Shown: positions 44,871 through 54,168, counted from the first letter of the stretch. The stretch is 56,493 nt of DNA from Lachnospiraceae bacterium (GCA_024404675.1 JAKSPO010000012.1:1-56493), one strand, 5' to 3'. Program-made: numbers and translations. The notes: generated from the letters alone by a model not told the origin.

Positions 44871-46526
44871 ATGAAGAGTGATGCTTTAAAGTTCGGCGTA
44901 CAGAACGCACCTCATAAGTCGCTTTATCATGCGCTTGGTCTTACTGAGGAAGAAATTGAGCGCCCCTTGATCGGTATTGTAAGTTCCTACAATGAGATCG
45001 TACCGGGCCACATGAATATTGATAAAATCGTAGATGCTGTTAAGCTTGGTGTAGCGATGGCCGGCGGTACCCCGATTGTATTTCCCGCAATCGCTGTTTG
45101 CGACGGTATTGCTATGGGACATATCGGTATGAAGTATTCTCTTGTGACAAGAGATCTGATTGCGGATTCCACCGAGGCTATGGCACTTGCGCACGGCTTT
45201 GACGGTCTCGTTATGGTTCCGAACTGTGATAAGAACGTACCCGGACTTCTGATGGCAGCAGCAAGAGTCAATATTCCGACTGTCTTCGTATCCGGCGGTC
45301 CGATGCTTGCAGGTAAGGTTGATGGTAAGAAGACCAGCCTTTCGAGCATGTTTGAGGCGGTAGGCGCTTATAATGCAGGCAAGATTGACGAGGAGAAGAT
45401 GAGAGAGTACGAGTGCAAGACCTGCCCGACCTGCGGTTCCTGCAGCGGTATGTATACGGCCAATTCCATGAACTGTCTTACCGAGGCACTCGGTATGGGA
45501 CTTCAGGGCAACGGTACGATTCCTGCCGTATATTCTTCCCGTATTGAGCTTGCAAAGCATGCCGGCATGGCAGTTATGGAGCTGGTTCGCAAGAATATCT
45601 GTCCGCGTGACATTATGACTAAGGAAGCGCTGATGAACGCCCTTACCGTTGATATGGCACTCGGCTGTTCCACTAACAGCATGCTGCATCTGCCTGCAAT
45701 CGCGCATGAGTGTGAGGTAGAGCTGAACCTTGATATTGCCAATGAAATCAGTGCGAAGACACCGAATCTGTGCCACCTTGCACCGGCAGGACGCACATAT
45801 ATGGAGGATCTGAACGAGGCAGGCGGTGTATACGCCGTTATGAACGAGCTTACCAAGAAGAATCTCTTAAATACAGATTGTATGACCGTAACCGGCAAGA
45901 CAATCGGCGAGAATATCGCCGGCTGTGTGAACCTTGATCCGGAGGTTATCAGACCGATTGACACCCCCTACAGTGTGACCGGCGGTATCGCTGTTCTGAA
46001 GGGCAACCTTGCTCCGGAGGGCAGTGTTGTGAAGCGTTCCGCAGTACTTCCCGAGATGCTTGTCCATGAAGGACCGGCACGTGTTTTCGACTCTGAGGAA
46101 GAGGCACAGGCAGCAATCAATGCAGGCGAGATTGTTCCCGGCAATGTCGTTGTCATCCGTTACGAGGGTCCGAAGGGAGGCCCCGGCATGAGAGAGATGC
46201 TGAACCCGACCTCCGCAATCATGGGTATGGGTCTTGGCAACAGTGTTGCATTGATTACCGACGGTCGTTTCAGCGGCGCTACGCGTGGTGCGTGCATCGG
46301 ACATGTAACGCCTGAGGCAGCCTCCGGCGGTATGATTGGTGTTGTAGAGGACGGCGATATCATCAGCATCAATATCCCGGAAAATACCATTACGCTGAAG
46401 GTTGATGAGCAGATTCTTGCAGAGCGTATGAAGTATTTTGTTCCGAAGCAGAAGCAGCTTTCCGGTTATCTGAAGCGCTATGCGGCACTCGTATCCGGTG
46501 GTGCATCGGGGGCGATTCTTAACTAA
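44871..46526 (+). CDS. ilvD: Dihydroxyacid dehydratase
   Basis: 551 residues from ATG 44871 behind AAGGAGAG. The Fe-S and metal residues are visible: C119-D120-K121 (NCDKNVPG) and C182-C185-C188-C191 ([17 protein letters not shown]). It dehydrates dihydroxy acids to the 2-oxo acids for valine and isoleucine. It completes the pathway apart from the aminotransferase and threonine deaminase, which are not in the window. The next gene starts 1 nt after its stop. Confidence 0.95.
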   Translation: MKSDALKFGVQNAPHKSLYHALGLTEEEIERPLIGIVSSYNEIVPGHMNIDKIVDAVKLGVAMAGGTPIVFPAIAVCDGIAMGHIGMKYSLVTRDLIADSTEAMALAHGFDGLVMVPNCDKNVPGLLMAAARVNIPTVFVSGGPMLAGKVDGKKTSLSSMFEAVGAYNAGKIDEEKMREYECKTCPTCGSCSGMYTANSMNCLTEALGMGLQGNGTIPAVYSSRIELAKHAGMAVMELVRKNICPRDIMTKEALMNALTVDMALGCSTNSMLHLPAIAHECEVELNLDIANEISAKTPNLCHLAPAGRTYMEDLNEAGGVYAVMNELTKKNLLNTDCMTVTGKTIGENIAGCVNLDPEVIRPIDTPYSVTGGIAVLKGNLAPEGSVVKRSAVLPEMLVHEGPARVFDSEEEAQAAINAGEIVPGNVVVIRYEGPKGGPGMREMLNPTSAIMGMGLGNSVALITDGRFSGATRGACIGHVTPEAASGGMIGVVEDGDIISINIPENTITLKVDEQILAERMKYFVPKQKQLSGYLKRYAALVSGGASGAILN

Positions 46527-46527
46527 T

Positions 46528-47697
46528 ATGAACAGTATGAAATCAAAGCTTGAAACACTTTGTGTATTCAGGGATTTTCTTAAAGACCCAGTCATTGAAG
46601 GGCTGTGCCGTTACCTTGAGAAGCCGACCTGTGCCTCGTATTCGGCATTTACCGCGCTTCTCTATGAGTACGGACAAGGCGATCTCAGTACGTACATCAA
46701 GACGCTTTGCAGTAACAGCACCAACGTCTATGTAAGACTTGCCGGCATGGGGCAGAGCATTCCGCCTTATATGAAGGAGACACTTTTAGAGGAGCTTTCA
46801 ATCCTTGGCGAGTGCGCGGCGCTTACGAAGGAAACGCTTTGCGCTTTCCTTGATTACGAGGGCTTCCTTCCCTCTTTTCAGAGTGAACGGGTCGATCTGC
46901 AGGCATTTTACCTGGAGCGGATTGAGAATATCGGACGCTACGGCTACGGCATCTATGCGACGAATCACATGTTTTATGTAGATGAAGACGCGCACATCCG
47001 ACCGGTGCTGAATCCGGACGGAACAAGACTTTCGGAGCTTATGGATTATGAGCGGGAGCGTAAGATTGTTCTTGATAACACGAAGGCGCTACTGGCAGGA
47101 AAGCCTGCTGCCAATGTTTTGCTTACCGGTGACGCCGGTACCGGCAAATCCTCGACCGTGAAGGCGGTTGCCAACGAGCTGTATCCGCAGGGACTTCGTA
47201 TCATCGAGATCCGCAAGGACCAGCTGAAGGCAATTCCCAAGGTTTTAGACGAGCTGTCCGGGAATCCGCTGAAATTCGTTCTTTTCATCGACGACCTCTC
47301 GTTTCTGAAGGACGACGATAATTTCAATGCAATCAAGGCAGTTCTAGAGGGCTCTGTGACCGCGAAGGCGGCCAATGTGGTGATTTATGCGACAAGCAAT
47401 CGTCGTCACATTATCAAAGAAAAATTCTCCGATCGTGAGGGCGATGATATTCATCGTAACGACACGATGCAGGAGCTGGTATCGCTTTCCGAGCGCTTCG
47501 GTATCCAGGTTACCTTCTCGAAGCCGAACAAGGCAACGTATCTGAATATTGTGCATCATCTGGCAGAGGCAAAGGGTGTGCGCATGACGGATTCCGAGCT
47601 TGAGCTTCTTGCGGAGCGATTCGCTCTTGAGCGTGGAGGAAGGTCTGCAAGACTTGCTAACCAGTTTATCGACGGATTGCTGTCTGTTGAATCGTAG
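46528..47697 (+). CDS. DUF815 AAA-type ATPase
   Basis: 389 residues from ATG 46528. Walker A is GDAGTGKS (201-208; LLTGDAGTGKSSTVKAV) and Walker B LFIDDLSF. The family is DUF815, single-domain AAA proteins close to the AlfC/YifB-like ATPases, with no known substrate. The N-terminal 200 residues are helical. It is read with ilvD (1-nt gap), though no link to amino-acid synthesis is evident. A strong terminator follows. Confidence 0.88.
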   Translation: MNSMKSKLETLCVFRDFLKDPVIEGLCRYLEKPTCASYSAFTALLYEYGQGDLSTYIKTLCSNSTNVYVRLAGMGQSIPPYMKETLLEELSILGECAALTKETLCAFLDYEGFLPSFQSERVDLQAFYLERIENIGRYGYGIYATNHMFYVDEDAHIRPVLNPDGTRLSELMDYERERKIVLDNTKALLAGKPAANVLLTGDAGTGKSSTVKAVANELYPQGLRIIEIRKDQLKAIPKVLDELSGNPLKFVLFIDDLSFLKDDDNFNAIKAVLEGSVTAKAANVVIYATSNRRHIIKEKFSDREGDDIHRNDTMQELVSLSERFGIQVTFSKPNKATYLNIVHHLAEAKGVRMTDSELELLAERFALERGGRSARLANQFIDGLLSVES

Positions 47698-47714
47698 AAA
47701 TAATACGCAATAAA

Positions 47715-47759
47715 GAAAAGCCGAGGCGGTAACTTATGTTACTACCTCGGCTTCTTTTT
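47715..47759. terminator. Bidirectional terminator
   Basis: AAGCCGAGG (47718-47726) / CCTCGGCTT (47745-47753) with an inner GTAAC/GTTAC helix, then CTTTTT; the left side is A-rich. It separates the convergent DUF815 and lipoprotein genes. Confidence 0.9.
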
Positions 47760-47767
47760 GCCTTATC

Positions 47768-49057
47768 TTAATTGCAGTGCTCCGGGTTTAAATAGGAGTA
47801 GTGCAGAGCGGTGTGCGGCGTATCATCGTAATAGTTATAAAACAGATCAAACTCAACCGTTGTCCAAAGTGTACGGAAACGATAACCGAATTCCGGCTCT
47901 CCCTCCGGAATCACATGTCCGTATTGGTCTGTACGTAATTCGTAAAGGTAATATTCGTCAACGGCTCTTTCATACAGATCACGGCTGATATGGCCATACC
48001 CGCAGGTAAACTCATAGCGGATTCCGTATATCCGATCGCCAACAAGGAAGAAGGTACAGGGGAGACCATGGTAGTTGTAATCAAAGAAGCTATCGTAGGT
48101 GCCCCATTCCCATTCCTGCGGAGTCGGCAGTGTGTCGCCAAGAACCTTACCAAGCTCCTGATAGCTCATTCCAAGCAGAGCAAAATCAACGAAGAACATG
48201 TTGTCGGTATCTCGCTGAAGAGGAGTCTGAATCTTCGGCGGCTGTACCTTCGGTGACCAGGTCGTGGAAAAGTCCGGCCACTGGTTGTATTTTGCGACAT
48301 AGAAGATGGAATATGCACCGTTAACCTTGTCGATTCCAAGATATCCGCGGTGTTCCTTGCGGGTCACCGTGCTGTTAAGAATGATTACATAAGAAGCTGC
48401 GGTTTTTGAGGTCGTCGGAAGAAAACGTTCGCTGTCTTCAATCATGTCGAGCTCTAAGCCGACTTCATTGGTGGCAAAGCCTGTCCAGTTACGGGTAAGC
48501 CCCCAGAAGAAATGCAGAGAATCATACCACTGATAATAGAGTGATTCATCATAGGCATAAGCACTGTTATTCAAGGTTTTTACAAGGCTCGGGTATTTGC
48601 TTTCCAGGGCTTCGTAGCCTAAGTCAATATCATCAAGAAACGGCAGCAGTTGCTCCATCGGAACACCGATTTCTGCGGAAATCCTGGTGGCCGGCAGTGC
48701 GGACAGCTCCACATATTTCATAGCTCCCTGAAAATCGCCTGCTTCCAAGCGTTTGGCAAATGCCTTCGCAACCGCTTCCGCACTTGCACGGTCCTCAGGG
48801 ACGGCGGGCTTGGTCGGCTCCGGTGTGATATCGATGGGCTTGGTCGGCTCGGGTGTGATATCGACGGGCTTGGTCGGCTCGGGCGTTACATCCGTAGGCT
48901 TGTCGGTACCGGGCTTATCCTCCGGCTTGGTGACCTCATTTGAATGACTTGGTTCACGCTTCTGGCCCTTTTTAACCTCCTGCTCACCGCACGCAACGAG
49001 ACTTAACAGTAACGCTGTCGTAAGCAGGAAGGAGAGTATCCTTTTGATCGATTTCAT
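47768..49057 (-). CDS. Lipoprotein with Pro-Thr repeat linker, unknown function
   Basis: 429 residues from ATG 49057, with GGAGGT 7 nt upstream. The signal peptide ends in lipobox SLVAC. A charged linker contains three copies of a ten-residue unit (DITPEPTKPI and variants), then about 340 residues of a globular surface domain (DUF4878-like at its start, AEAVAKAFAKRLEAGDFQGA). The N-terminal part of that domain resembles NTF2-like lipoprotein domains, but I would not name a function. Confidence 0.75.
   Translation of the reverse strand: MKSIKRILSFLLTTALLLSLVACGEQEVKKGQKREPSHSNEVTKPEDKPGTDKPTDVTPEPTKPVDITPEPTKPIDITPEPTKPAVPEDRASAEAVAKAFAKRLEAGDFQGAMKYVELSALPATRISAEIGVPMEQLLPFLDDIDLGYEALESKYPSLVKTLNNSAYAYDESLYYQWYDSLHFFWGLTRNWTGFATNEVGLELDMIEDSERFLPTTSKTAASYVIILNSTVTRKEHRGYLGIDKVNGAYSIFYVAKYNQWPDFSTTWSPKVQPPKIQTPLQRDTDNMFFVDFALLGMSYQELGKVLGDTLPTPQEWEWGTYDSFFDYNYHGLPCTFFLVGDRIYGIRYEFTCGYGHISRDLYERAVDEYYLYELRTDQYGHVIPEGEPEFGYRFRTLWTTVEFDLFYNYYDDTPHTALHYSYLNPEHCN
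48808..48905 (-). repeat. 30-bp minisatellite in the lipoprotein linker
   Basis: About three tandem 30-bp units encode TPEPTKPxD(I/V) repeats in frame. Changes in copy number would lengthen or shorten the linker by ten residues. Confidence 0.8.
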
Positions 49058-49147
49058 AGAAAGACCTCCGAGCATTTTTTAATAATATTATATGATTAAC
49101 AGTGGTAAGAATCAACCCTTGAAAAGAAGAATCCGAAGGCGTTTTGC

Positions 49148-49176
49148 TTGTCTTAGAGGGCCTTCTGGTGTATAAT
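49148..49176 (+). promoter_or_regulatory. Sigma-A promoter of the DUF4240-like gene
   Basis: TTGTCT (49148-49153), 17 bp, TATAAT (49171-49176). Confidence 0.75.
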
Positions 49177-49219
49177 ATACGAATAGACTTTTACTCTTTG
49201 AACAGGCGGGATTTGGAAA

Positions 49220-49795
49220 ATGGATGTTCATTATTATGTGGTGGAAGACGGAAAGCGGGTATACTACCCGGGACCCGGAAAGCCCCCGATTTATATTCAG
49301 GCAATTTTCGATAACTGCAGCATGCCGGAGATGAATTTCTTCTTCATTCTGGGCGAATGCCTTGACTGGACGAAGCAGGGAGATGACGAGCAGGTCATCA
49401 AACCGCTAGTGGAGTTTCTGGCGCAGTACGGCGACCGTATCATATTTGCCTTTGATGACCGGATGGCGCAACTTCTGTATGAGCTTGATACGGAGGCGAT
49501 TGCTAAGAAGTCTATGGGAAAGAAGGGAATCTTCAGCGTAGACGGCTTTCTGTATGCTAGGTGCGCGGCGCTTGTTAACGGGCGCGGCTATTATAACGAG
49601 ATCAGGAAGGGTAAGAGAAGGCTGAATCCGGACCTTTGGTTTGAGGCGCTTCTCTATGTGCCTGCGAAGGCATGGGCGCTTCTGCACGGCACAACGGTTG
49701 AGGCGTACAGCGAGGCACATCGGACAACGGTAAGCTATGAAACCTACAGTAATCGGGAAGGGTGGAAGCCCGCTTCCGACGATTGCGCCAGGTAA
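49220..49795 (+). CDS. DUF4240-like hypothetical protein
   Basis: 191 residues. The central DGFLYARCAALVNGRGYYNE and FEALLYVPAKAWALL resemble the DUF4240 signature of small proteins with no known activity. No signal peptide or membrane helix. It starts behind a weak GGCGGG site, with a good promoter 44 nt upstream. It may be co-transcribed with the deformylase-like gene 42 nt downstream. Confidence 0.55.
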   Translation: MDVHYYVVEDGKRVYYPGPGKPPIYIQAIFDNCSMPEMNFFFILGECLDWTKQGDDEQVIKPLVEFLAQYGDRIIFAFDDRMAQLLYELDTEAIAKKSMGKKGIFSVDGFLYARCAALVNGRGYYNEIRKGKRRLNPDLWFEALLYVPAKAWALLHGTTVEAYSEAHRTTVSYETYSNREGWKPASDDCAR

Positions 49796-49837
49796 GGATA
49801 ATGGACGATTTAGTAATAACGAAAAGAGGAAGTAGAA

Positions 49838-50248
49838 ATGATCAAGCCTATCGTTCGTGATATGATGTTTCTTTCGATGAAAAGTGAGCCGGCAACCGTT
49901 TCTGACCGGCAGGTGGTGCAGGACCTTTTAGACACGCTTCGTGCCAATCTGGACCGATGTGTCGGCCTTGCCGCCAATATGATCGGCGTTCGCAAAAATA
50001 TTATTGTCGTTTCGGCCGGCATTCTGCAGTTTCCGATGATCAATGCAGTGATAACGAAGCGGTCGGGGGCATTTGCCACGGAGGAGGGCTGCCTGTCACT
50101 TGACGGGCTTCGGCCATGTACACGCTATCGCGAGATTGAGGTCGACTATCTTGACGGTAATTTTCAGAAGCAGCACAATCGTTACACCGGCTTTCTCGCC
50201 CAGATTATTCAGCATGAGCTGGACCATGTGGCGGGCGTGGTGATTTAG
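49838..50248 (+). CDS. Peptide deformylase-like protein, short variant
   Basis: 136 residues, shorter than the usual 150-180. The metal motifs are intact: EGCLS (E83-S87, Cys85) and HELDH (126-130). The first motif reads GLAANMIG (43-50), with M48 where classical deformylases have Gln, a residue that helps position the formyl group. This variant type occurs in Clostridia beside a normal deformylase elsewhere. It may deformylate a subset of substrates or have another amidase role. The ribosome site is AGAGGAAG. Confidence 0.85.
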   Translation: MIKPIVRDMMFLSMKSEPATVSDRQVVQDLLDTLRANLDRCVGLAANMIGVRKNIIVVSAGILQFPMINAVITKRSGAFATEEGCLSLDGLRPCTRYREIEVDYLDGNFQKQHNRYTGFLAQIIQHELDHVAGVVI

Positions 50249-50276
50249 ATGCGGATGCAAAACTAAAAAGGAAATG

Positions 50277-50322
50277 AGATGTGGCAGAGATGTTGGAAGA
50301 GACATTTTTGCCACATTTTTTC
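50277..50322 (+). terminator. Rho-independent terminator
   Basis: ATGTGGCA (50279-50286) pairs with TGCCACAT (50309-50316), followed by TTTTTT. It ends the transcript of the deformylase-like gene. The rest of the gap to 50530 holds no gene that I can support. Confidence 0.85.
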
Positions 50323-50537
50323 ATATATCATAGCATTATCTAAAAAAACGAACAAATTCCACACTATTTTGCTTTCGCCGACTCTATTCGTCGTTCTTCA
50401 CGATTACAGGTTCATAGGCAAAATCAATGGAGAATAAGTCAGTAGGAATCTATTCGAAATGCACTGCAAGTGTGGGCGAAAGGCATGACGGGTTATATGA
50501 CATAGGATGGGAATGAAACTTATCACAATCATTATAA

Positions 50538-50571
50538 TGTACCACAACTGGTACAAAAAGCGTGGTATAAT
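50538..50571 (+). promoter_or_regulatory. WYL gene promoter region with operator-like palindrome
   Basis: TGTACCA (50538-50544) and TGGTACA (50549-50555) form a perfect 7-bp inverted repeat over the -35 position of TATAAT (50566-50571). No good -35 box is seen, which suggests an activated or autoregulated promoter. Confidence 0.55.
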
Positions 50572-50623
50572 GTTGACATAGTAAAGAGGGCATGAGTCAC
50601 AGACGAGGGAAAGGGGATACACA

Positions 50624-51955
50624 ATGGCAGAGAATAATTCGCTACTTGGCTTAAAGATAATGGAGGTGCTTCGGAACAATTCGGATGCACAGCACACCTT
50701 GTCGCAGAAGGATATTATAGAACTCCTTGAGAAGCAGTATGATACGGTGGTTGACAGAAAGACAGTGAACCGTAACATGGAGATTCTGATAGCGTATGAT
50801 GAGATGAACGGGAATCATATCTGTTATGAAACCATAGAGCGTAAGAATGATTGTTCGGTTCGCAAAAACTTCTATTACGACAGCGATTTTACAGAAGGAG
50901 AGATGCAGGTTCTTCTCGACAGCGTTCTTTCCAATCGGAACATTTCGATGAAATACACCAATGAGCTGATTCAGAAGATTACCGGCAAGAATAACCGATT
51001 CTATAAGAATTATCTCAAGAACGTCAAGTATTATGACTCCTATTATAAAAGAGACCTGCCCGACCTGTTTTATAATGCCGAGATGATTAGCGAGGCAATT
51101 GAACGGAAGAAGAGTCTTATTCTGTGGGTCGGTATTTATAACGATAAGCTAGAGCTGCAGGAGGAGGGCGGACAGCACATCATCCCGATTCAGCTGTTCA
51201 TGTTTGAGCAGGAATACTATCTTCTGGGAATACATGACAGAATCCGCAAGGAAAAGCTTTCGGATGAAAGACTGTTGCGGGCACTACGGGCAATTCCTGT
51301 AGCGGATATTGTGAAGATTAAGATTCGCGAGAGAACGAACAGCGAGGCAGATGTGATGTTTCAGCGCATCAAGGATAAGATTGATTATTCTATGCTTCTG
51401 GAGCGATCACCCTATCTGGGGCAGGATTATTTTTTGTATCATGAAACGAGATACTTCCGCTTTGTCATTCCGAGACACCGTCTGCGGGCTGTGGTAGACC
51501 GGTTTGGTCATCAGGTTCATGTTAAAGCGGTGGAAGGCTCTGCTCTGACCAGGAGCGGTCACCCCGGCAGAAGGGAGACCGAGCTTGTCGTTGTCAGTGT
51601 GAATACGCCTCGAAGTGCCATGGCACGCTTCGTGCGCGAGAACCGAACCTGTGTCTTTGTTCTTAATGATATCGGAATGAACTTTAGCGCTCATGATGCA
51701 GAGGAGACATTCTTCTGGAGATATGCCGAGCGTGTTGCAGAGCATTTTCCGGAGTTACAGAGAAGAATCAGACATATTACCCAGTTTAATAGCATATGGA
51801 AATACACGAAGCCAATGGAAAGAAGTAACCTGAGTGCGGAGGAGAAGGATACGTTTCGGAAGCTTGTGGTGAAAATGCTTGACCCGGACAGGGAGCGGAA
51901 TTCCCCGGTTCATCGAAGGATGGAGGAAGATAACGAAAAACCCGCTCAGCCTTAA
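50624..51955 (+). CDS. WYL-domain transcriptional regulator
   Basis: 443 residues. An N-terminal winged helix (KIMEVLRNNSDAQHTLSQKD, with DRKTVNRNMEIL as recognition helix) is followed by a WYL ligand-binding domain (YNAEMISEAIERKKSLILWV, then YYLLGIHD) and a C-terminal extension. WYL regulators sense nucleic acids or metabolites and often control defence or DNA-damage genes. The palindrome in its own promoter suggests autoregulation. GAAAGGGG lies before the start. Its basic, extended C-terminus (after residue 320) matches no domain I can name. Confidence 0.85.
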   Translation: MAENNSLLGLKIMEVLRNNSDAQHTLSQKDIIELLEKQYDTVVDRKTVNRNMEILIAYDEMNGNHICYETIERKNDCSVRKNFYYDSDFTEGEMQVLLDSVLSNRNISMKYTNELIQKITGKNNRFYKNYLKNVKYYDSYYKRDLPDLFYNAEMISEAIERKKSLILWVGIYNDKLELQEEGGQHIIPIQLFMFEQEYYLLGIHDRIRKEKLSDERLLRALRAIPVADIVKIKIRERTNSEADVMFQRIKDKIDYSMLLERSPYLGQDYFLYHETRYFRFVIPRHRLRAVVDRFGHQVHVKAVEGSALTRSGHPGRRETELVVVSVNTPRSAMARFVRENRTCVFVLNDIGMNFSAHDAEETFFWRYAERVAEHFPELQRRIRHITQFNSIWKYTKPMERSNLSAEEKDTFRKLVVKMLDPDRERNSPVHRRMEEDNEKPAQP

Positions 51956-51961
51956 CCGGCA

Positions 51962-52076
51962 CGCGGTCGAAAGAGCAACTTGGAAAATCGTGCATTCGAC
52001 CGCGATTATGGGACAGAAATGTCCCGTTCCTTTGCGTAAAGTATAGATAGCATATAGGCTGCCGACAGCAGTCGGT
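51962..52076. other. Three tandem perfect hairpins in an intergenic region
   Basis: CGCGGTCGA (51962-51970) / TCGACCGCG (51996-52004); GGGACA-GAAA-TGTCCC (52010-52025); and GCCGAC-AGCA-GTCGGT (52061-52076). None is followed by a T-run. No gene lies here. It is the leader of the FtsH-like remnant. Confidence 0.6.
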
Positions 52077-52160
52077 GACCAATTGATCGGAGCCTGTGCG
52101 TGTTGCCGGAAGGTGTGATACGAAGAAGGCGTGCATAAGAAGAGCAAAGGAGAATAAAAA

Positions 52161-52554
52161 ATGAGTGCATTTGACAAAATCATCGGTTATGATACTATCA
52201 AGGATGAGTTACGGCAGATTTGTGATATGGTGAAGAACCCAGCGCTTTATAAAAGGCTCGGTGCGAAGCTCCCAAGAGGCGTGCTTCTGTACGGCGAACC
52301 GGGGCTCGGGAACGCATGGCCTTGGAATGATTGCCGTCAATCCGCGTGGCGATTCGGAGAGCTACGAGGAAAGACTTGAGCCGGTGATTAAAGCGGAACT
52401 GGAGCAGGCAATGTTTCGCACCAGAAACATCCTCATTAAGAACAGAGCGCTTCTCGAGCGTATGGCAGAGGAACTGATTGCGAAGGAAACGCTTCTGCAT
52501 TCCGATATTTGCCGTATCTGTGAGGAGGCAGGTATCGTACGCGTTACCCCGTAG
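52161..52554 (+). pseudogene. FtsH-like AAA+ protease, internal-deletion remnant
   Basis: The first 52 codons (FDKIIGYDTIKDELRQICDM, PRGVLLYGEPGLG) are the start of an FtsH-like AAA domain up to the Walker A loop. At about 52310 the frame jumps to the C-terminal end of the peptidase domain (YEERLEPVIKAELEQAMFRT, LLERMAEELIAKETLLHSDI), ending at 52554. More than a thousand bases of the middle are gone and the two parts are out of frame. The ribosome site (AAAGGAG) is still present. A fairly recent deletion. Confidence 0.85.
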
Positions 52555-52611
52555 GACAGTTACCGATAGACAAGCGCCATTGAGAATTCTTATTTTGCAA
52601 GGAGAAAATAT

Positions 52612-52953
52612 ATGAAGATTGGACCGTTTTTCTACATCAGAGGCCATCTGATTTACAATACCTGTACGTTGTCCGAGGGGCGTGTGCAGGCAGGGAAAAT
52701 CGATAACTCCTACGGCCATGACAGGCTGTTTGATGCTTATTTTGCCCGCGGAGATTATATTGATTATCCTCGCGGCCGTGTGGTTTACGACACGGAAGCA
52801 AAGCAGGCAATCATCTACATAGACCCTTGCATCAAGGAAGAAGAGGTCTTGAAGAAAATCGTCAAGGCATATGACATCGATTCTTATGTCGTGAAGCTCG
52901 ATGAGCATTATCGTTGCGCAAAATGTGTGGGGGAGCTTTGGGACGAGCCCTGA
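52612..52953 (+). CDS. Conserved hypothetical protein
   Basis: 113 residues behind AAGGAG. I recall relatives as small conserved proteins with the same ARGDYIDYPRGRVVYD and IIYIDPCI core but no function. A CAKC pair near the C-terminus could bind metal. No membrane segment. It lies 24 nt before the kinase fusion gene and is probably co-transcribed. Confidence 0.65.
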   Translation: MKIGPFFYIRGHLIYNTCTLSEGRVQAGKIDNSYGHDRLFDAYFARGDYIDYPRGRVVYDTEAKQAIIYIDPCIKEEEVLKKIVKAYDIDSYVVKLDEHYRCAKCVGELWDEP

Positions 52954-52977
52954 ACGAAGTTGAGTGAGGAGGAAATG

Positions 52978-54069
52978 ATGAATCGAATTATTGTGATAGG
53001 TTCTCCGGGAGCGGGGAAAAGCTTTTTTGCGAAGCAGCTGCAGGTACTTCTGCACTGCCCGCTATATCATATGGACAACCTTTACTGGCATGCGGACAAA
53101 TCGCATCTGACGCATGAAGCGCTGATGGAACGGCTTGAGGAGATTACACCGACGGAGCGGTGGATTATAGACGGTAATTACAATCGTACGCTTGCGTATC
53201 GAATGGAGCATGCAGACACGGTGTTCTTCCTTGATTACCCGGTGGAAGCCTGCCTGGAAGGAATTCGCCAAAGAGTCGGACAGCCAAGGACAGATATTCC
53301 TTGGGTGGAGGAGACGCTTGACCCGGAGTTTCTTTCGTTTGTGACACATTTTCCGGTCGATTCGAGACCGAATATTTTAGAGCTTCTTAAGAAATATCCG
53401 GACAAATTGGTGTATCGATTCGCCAATCGGGAGGAGGCCGATGCATTCCTGATATCCTGCTTTCCTAAGGAGATTGCCGAGGTCGCCGGGGAGACGGGAA
53501 TACGTCTGATTACGGATCATCATGTCAGCGGAGATCTGGTATATGCGCTTGGGACAGAGTATATTTTGAAAATTTCCGGTGAGGATGGCCGCCTTCTTAG
53601 AGAGCGGCAGGTCAATGACTTTCTGGAGGGCAAGGTGCCGGCATCGCGGACGGTTTCATACACGGTGCAAAACGGTGTTGAATTCTATCTTAAGAGCTGT
53701 GTTCCCGGTAAGAATCTGATTGAAGCCTGTATCGATCAGCCGACCTCGCTTGTATCGCTTCTTGCGGAGGCAATTAAGACCTATCATGCCATCGATACAA
53801 CGGATTGTCAGCTTCGAAATCCGGATTCGACAGGCGAATGCTTTGTTCACGGCGATTGCTGCCTGCCGAATATACTGGTAAAGGACGGTGCGATAAGCGG
53901 CTTTATCGATACGGAGGCATCGGGTCTTGGAGATCCGTGGATTGATTATGCCTGGGCAATCTGGTCACTGGAGTATAACCTTGGGACAAGTGACTACACA
54001 CCGCTCCTTCTTGCGGCGCTCGGCATCTCGTATGACGAGGAAAAATATGTAAAATACACGTCAATTTGA
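52978..54069 (+). CDS. P-loop kinase fused to aminoglycoside-phosphotransferase-like kinase
   Basis: 363 residues from ATG 52978, 5 nt after AGGAGG. Residues 1-160 are an adenylate-kinase-like P-loop protein of the topology-modulation type (GSPGAGKS at 8-15; HMDNLYW; WIIDGNYNRT). Residues 165-363 are a small APH/choline-kinase fold: K198 in ILKIS, the catalytic loop HGDCCLPN (291-298; D293, N298), and the metal site IDTEASGLGD (D311). Each half exists alone elsewhere. The fusion suggests that one small molecule is phosphorylated twice or that one half regulates the other (inference). An antibiotic-resistance role is possible but not shown. Confidence 0.85.
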   Translation: MNRIIVIGSPGAGKSFFAKQLQVLLHCPLYHMDNLYWHADKSHLTHEALMERLEEITPTERWIIDGNYNRTLAYRMEHADTVFFLDYPVEACLEGIRQRVGQPRTDIPWVEETLDPEFLSFVTHFPVDSRPNILELLKKYPDKLVYRFANREEADAFLISCFPKEIAEVAGETGIRLITDHHVSGDLVYALGTEYILKISGEDGRLLRERQVNDFLEGKVPASRTVSYTVQNGVEFYLKSCVPGKNLIEACIDQPTSLVSLLAEAIKTYHAIDTTDCQLRNPDSTGECFVHGDCCLPNILVKDGAISGFIDTEASGLGDPWIDYAWAIWSLEYNLGTSDYTPLLLAALGISYDEEKYVKYTSI

Positions 54070-54082
54070 CGCAGCAGAAAGC

Positions 54083-54128
54083 AATCGGACGAAGAGGAAT
54101 CCTTTGTGTTTCCATTCGTCCGATTTTG
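54083..54128 (+). terminator. Rho-independent terminator
   Basis: A perfect 11-bp stem AATCGGACGAA (54083-54093) / TTCGTCCGATT (54115-54125), followed by TTGTG. Confidence 0.75.
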
Positions 54129-54168
54129 TGTTACAATGAGAGGAAAATACGAGGGTTTCGGAGGTAAT

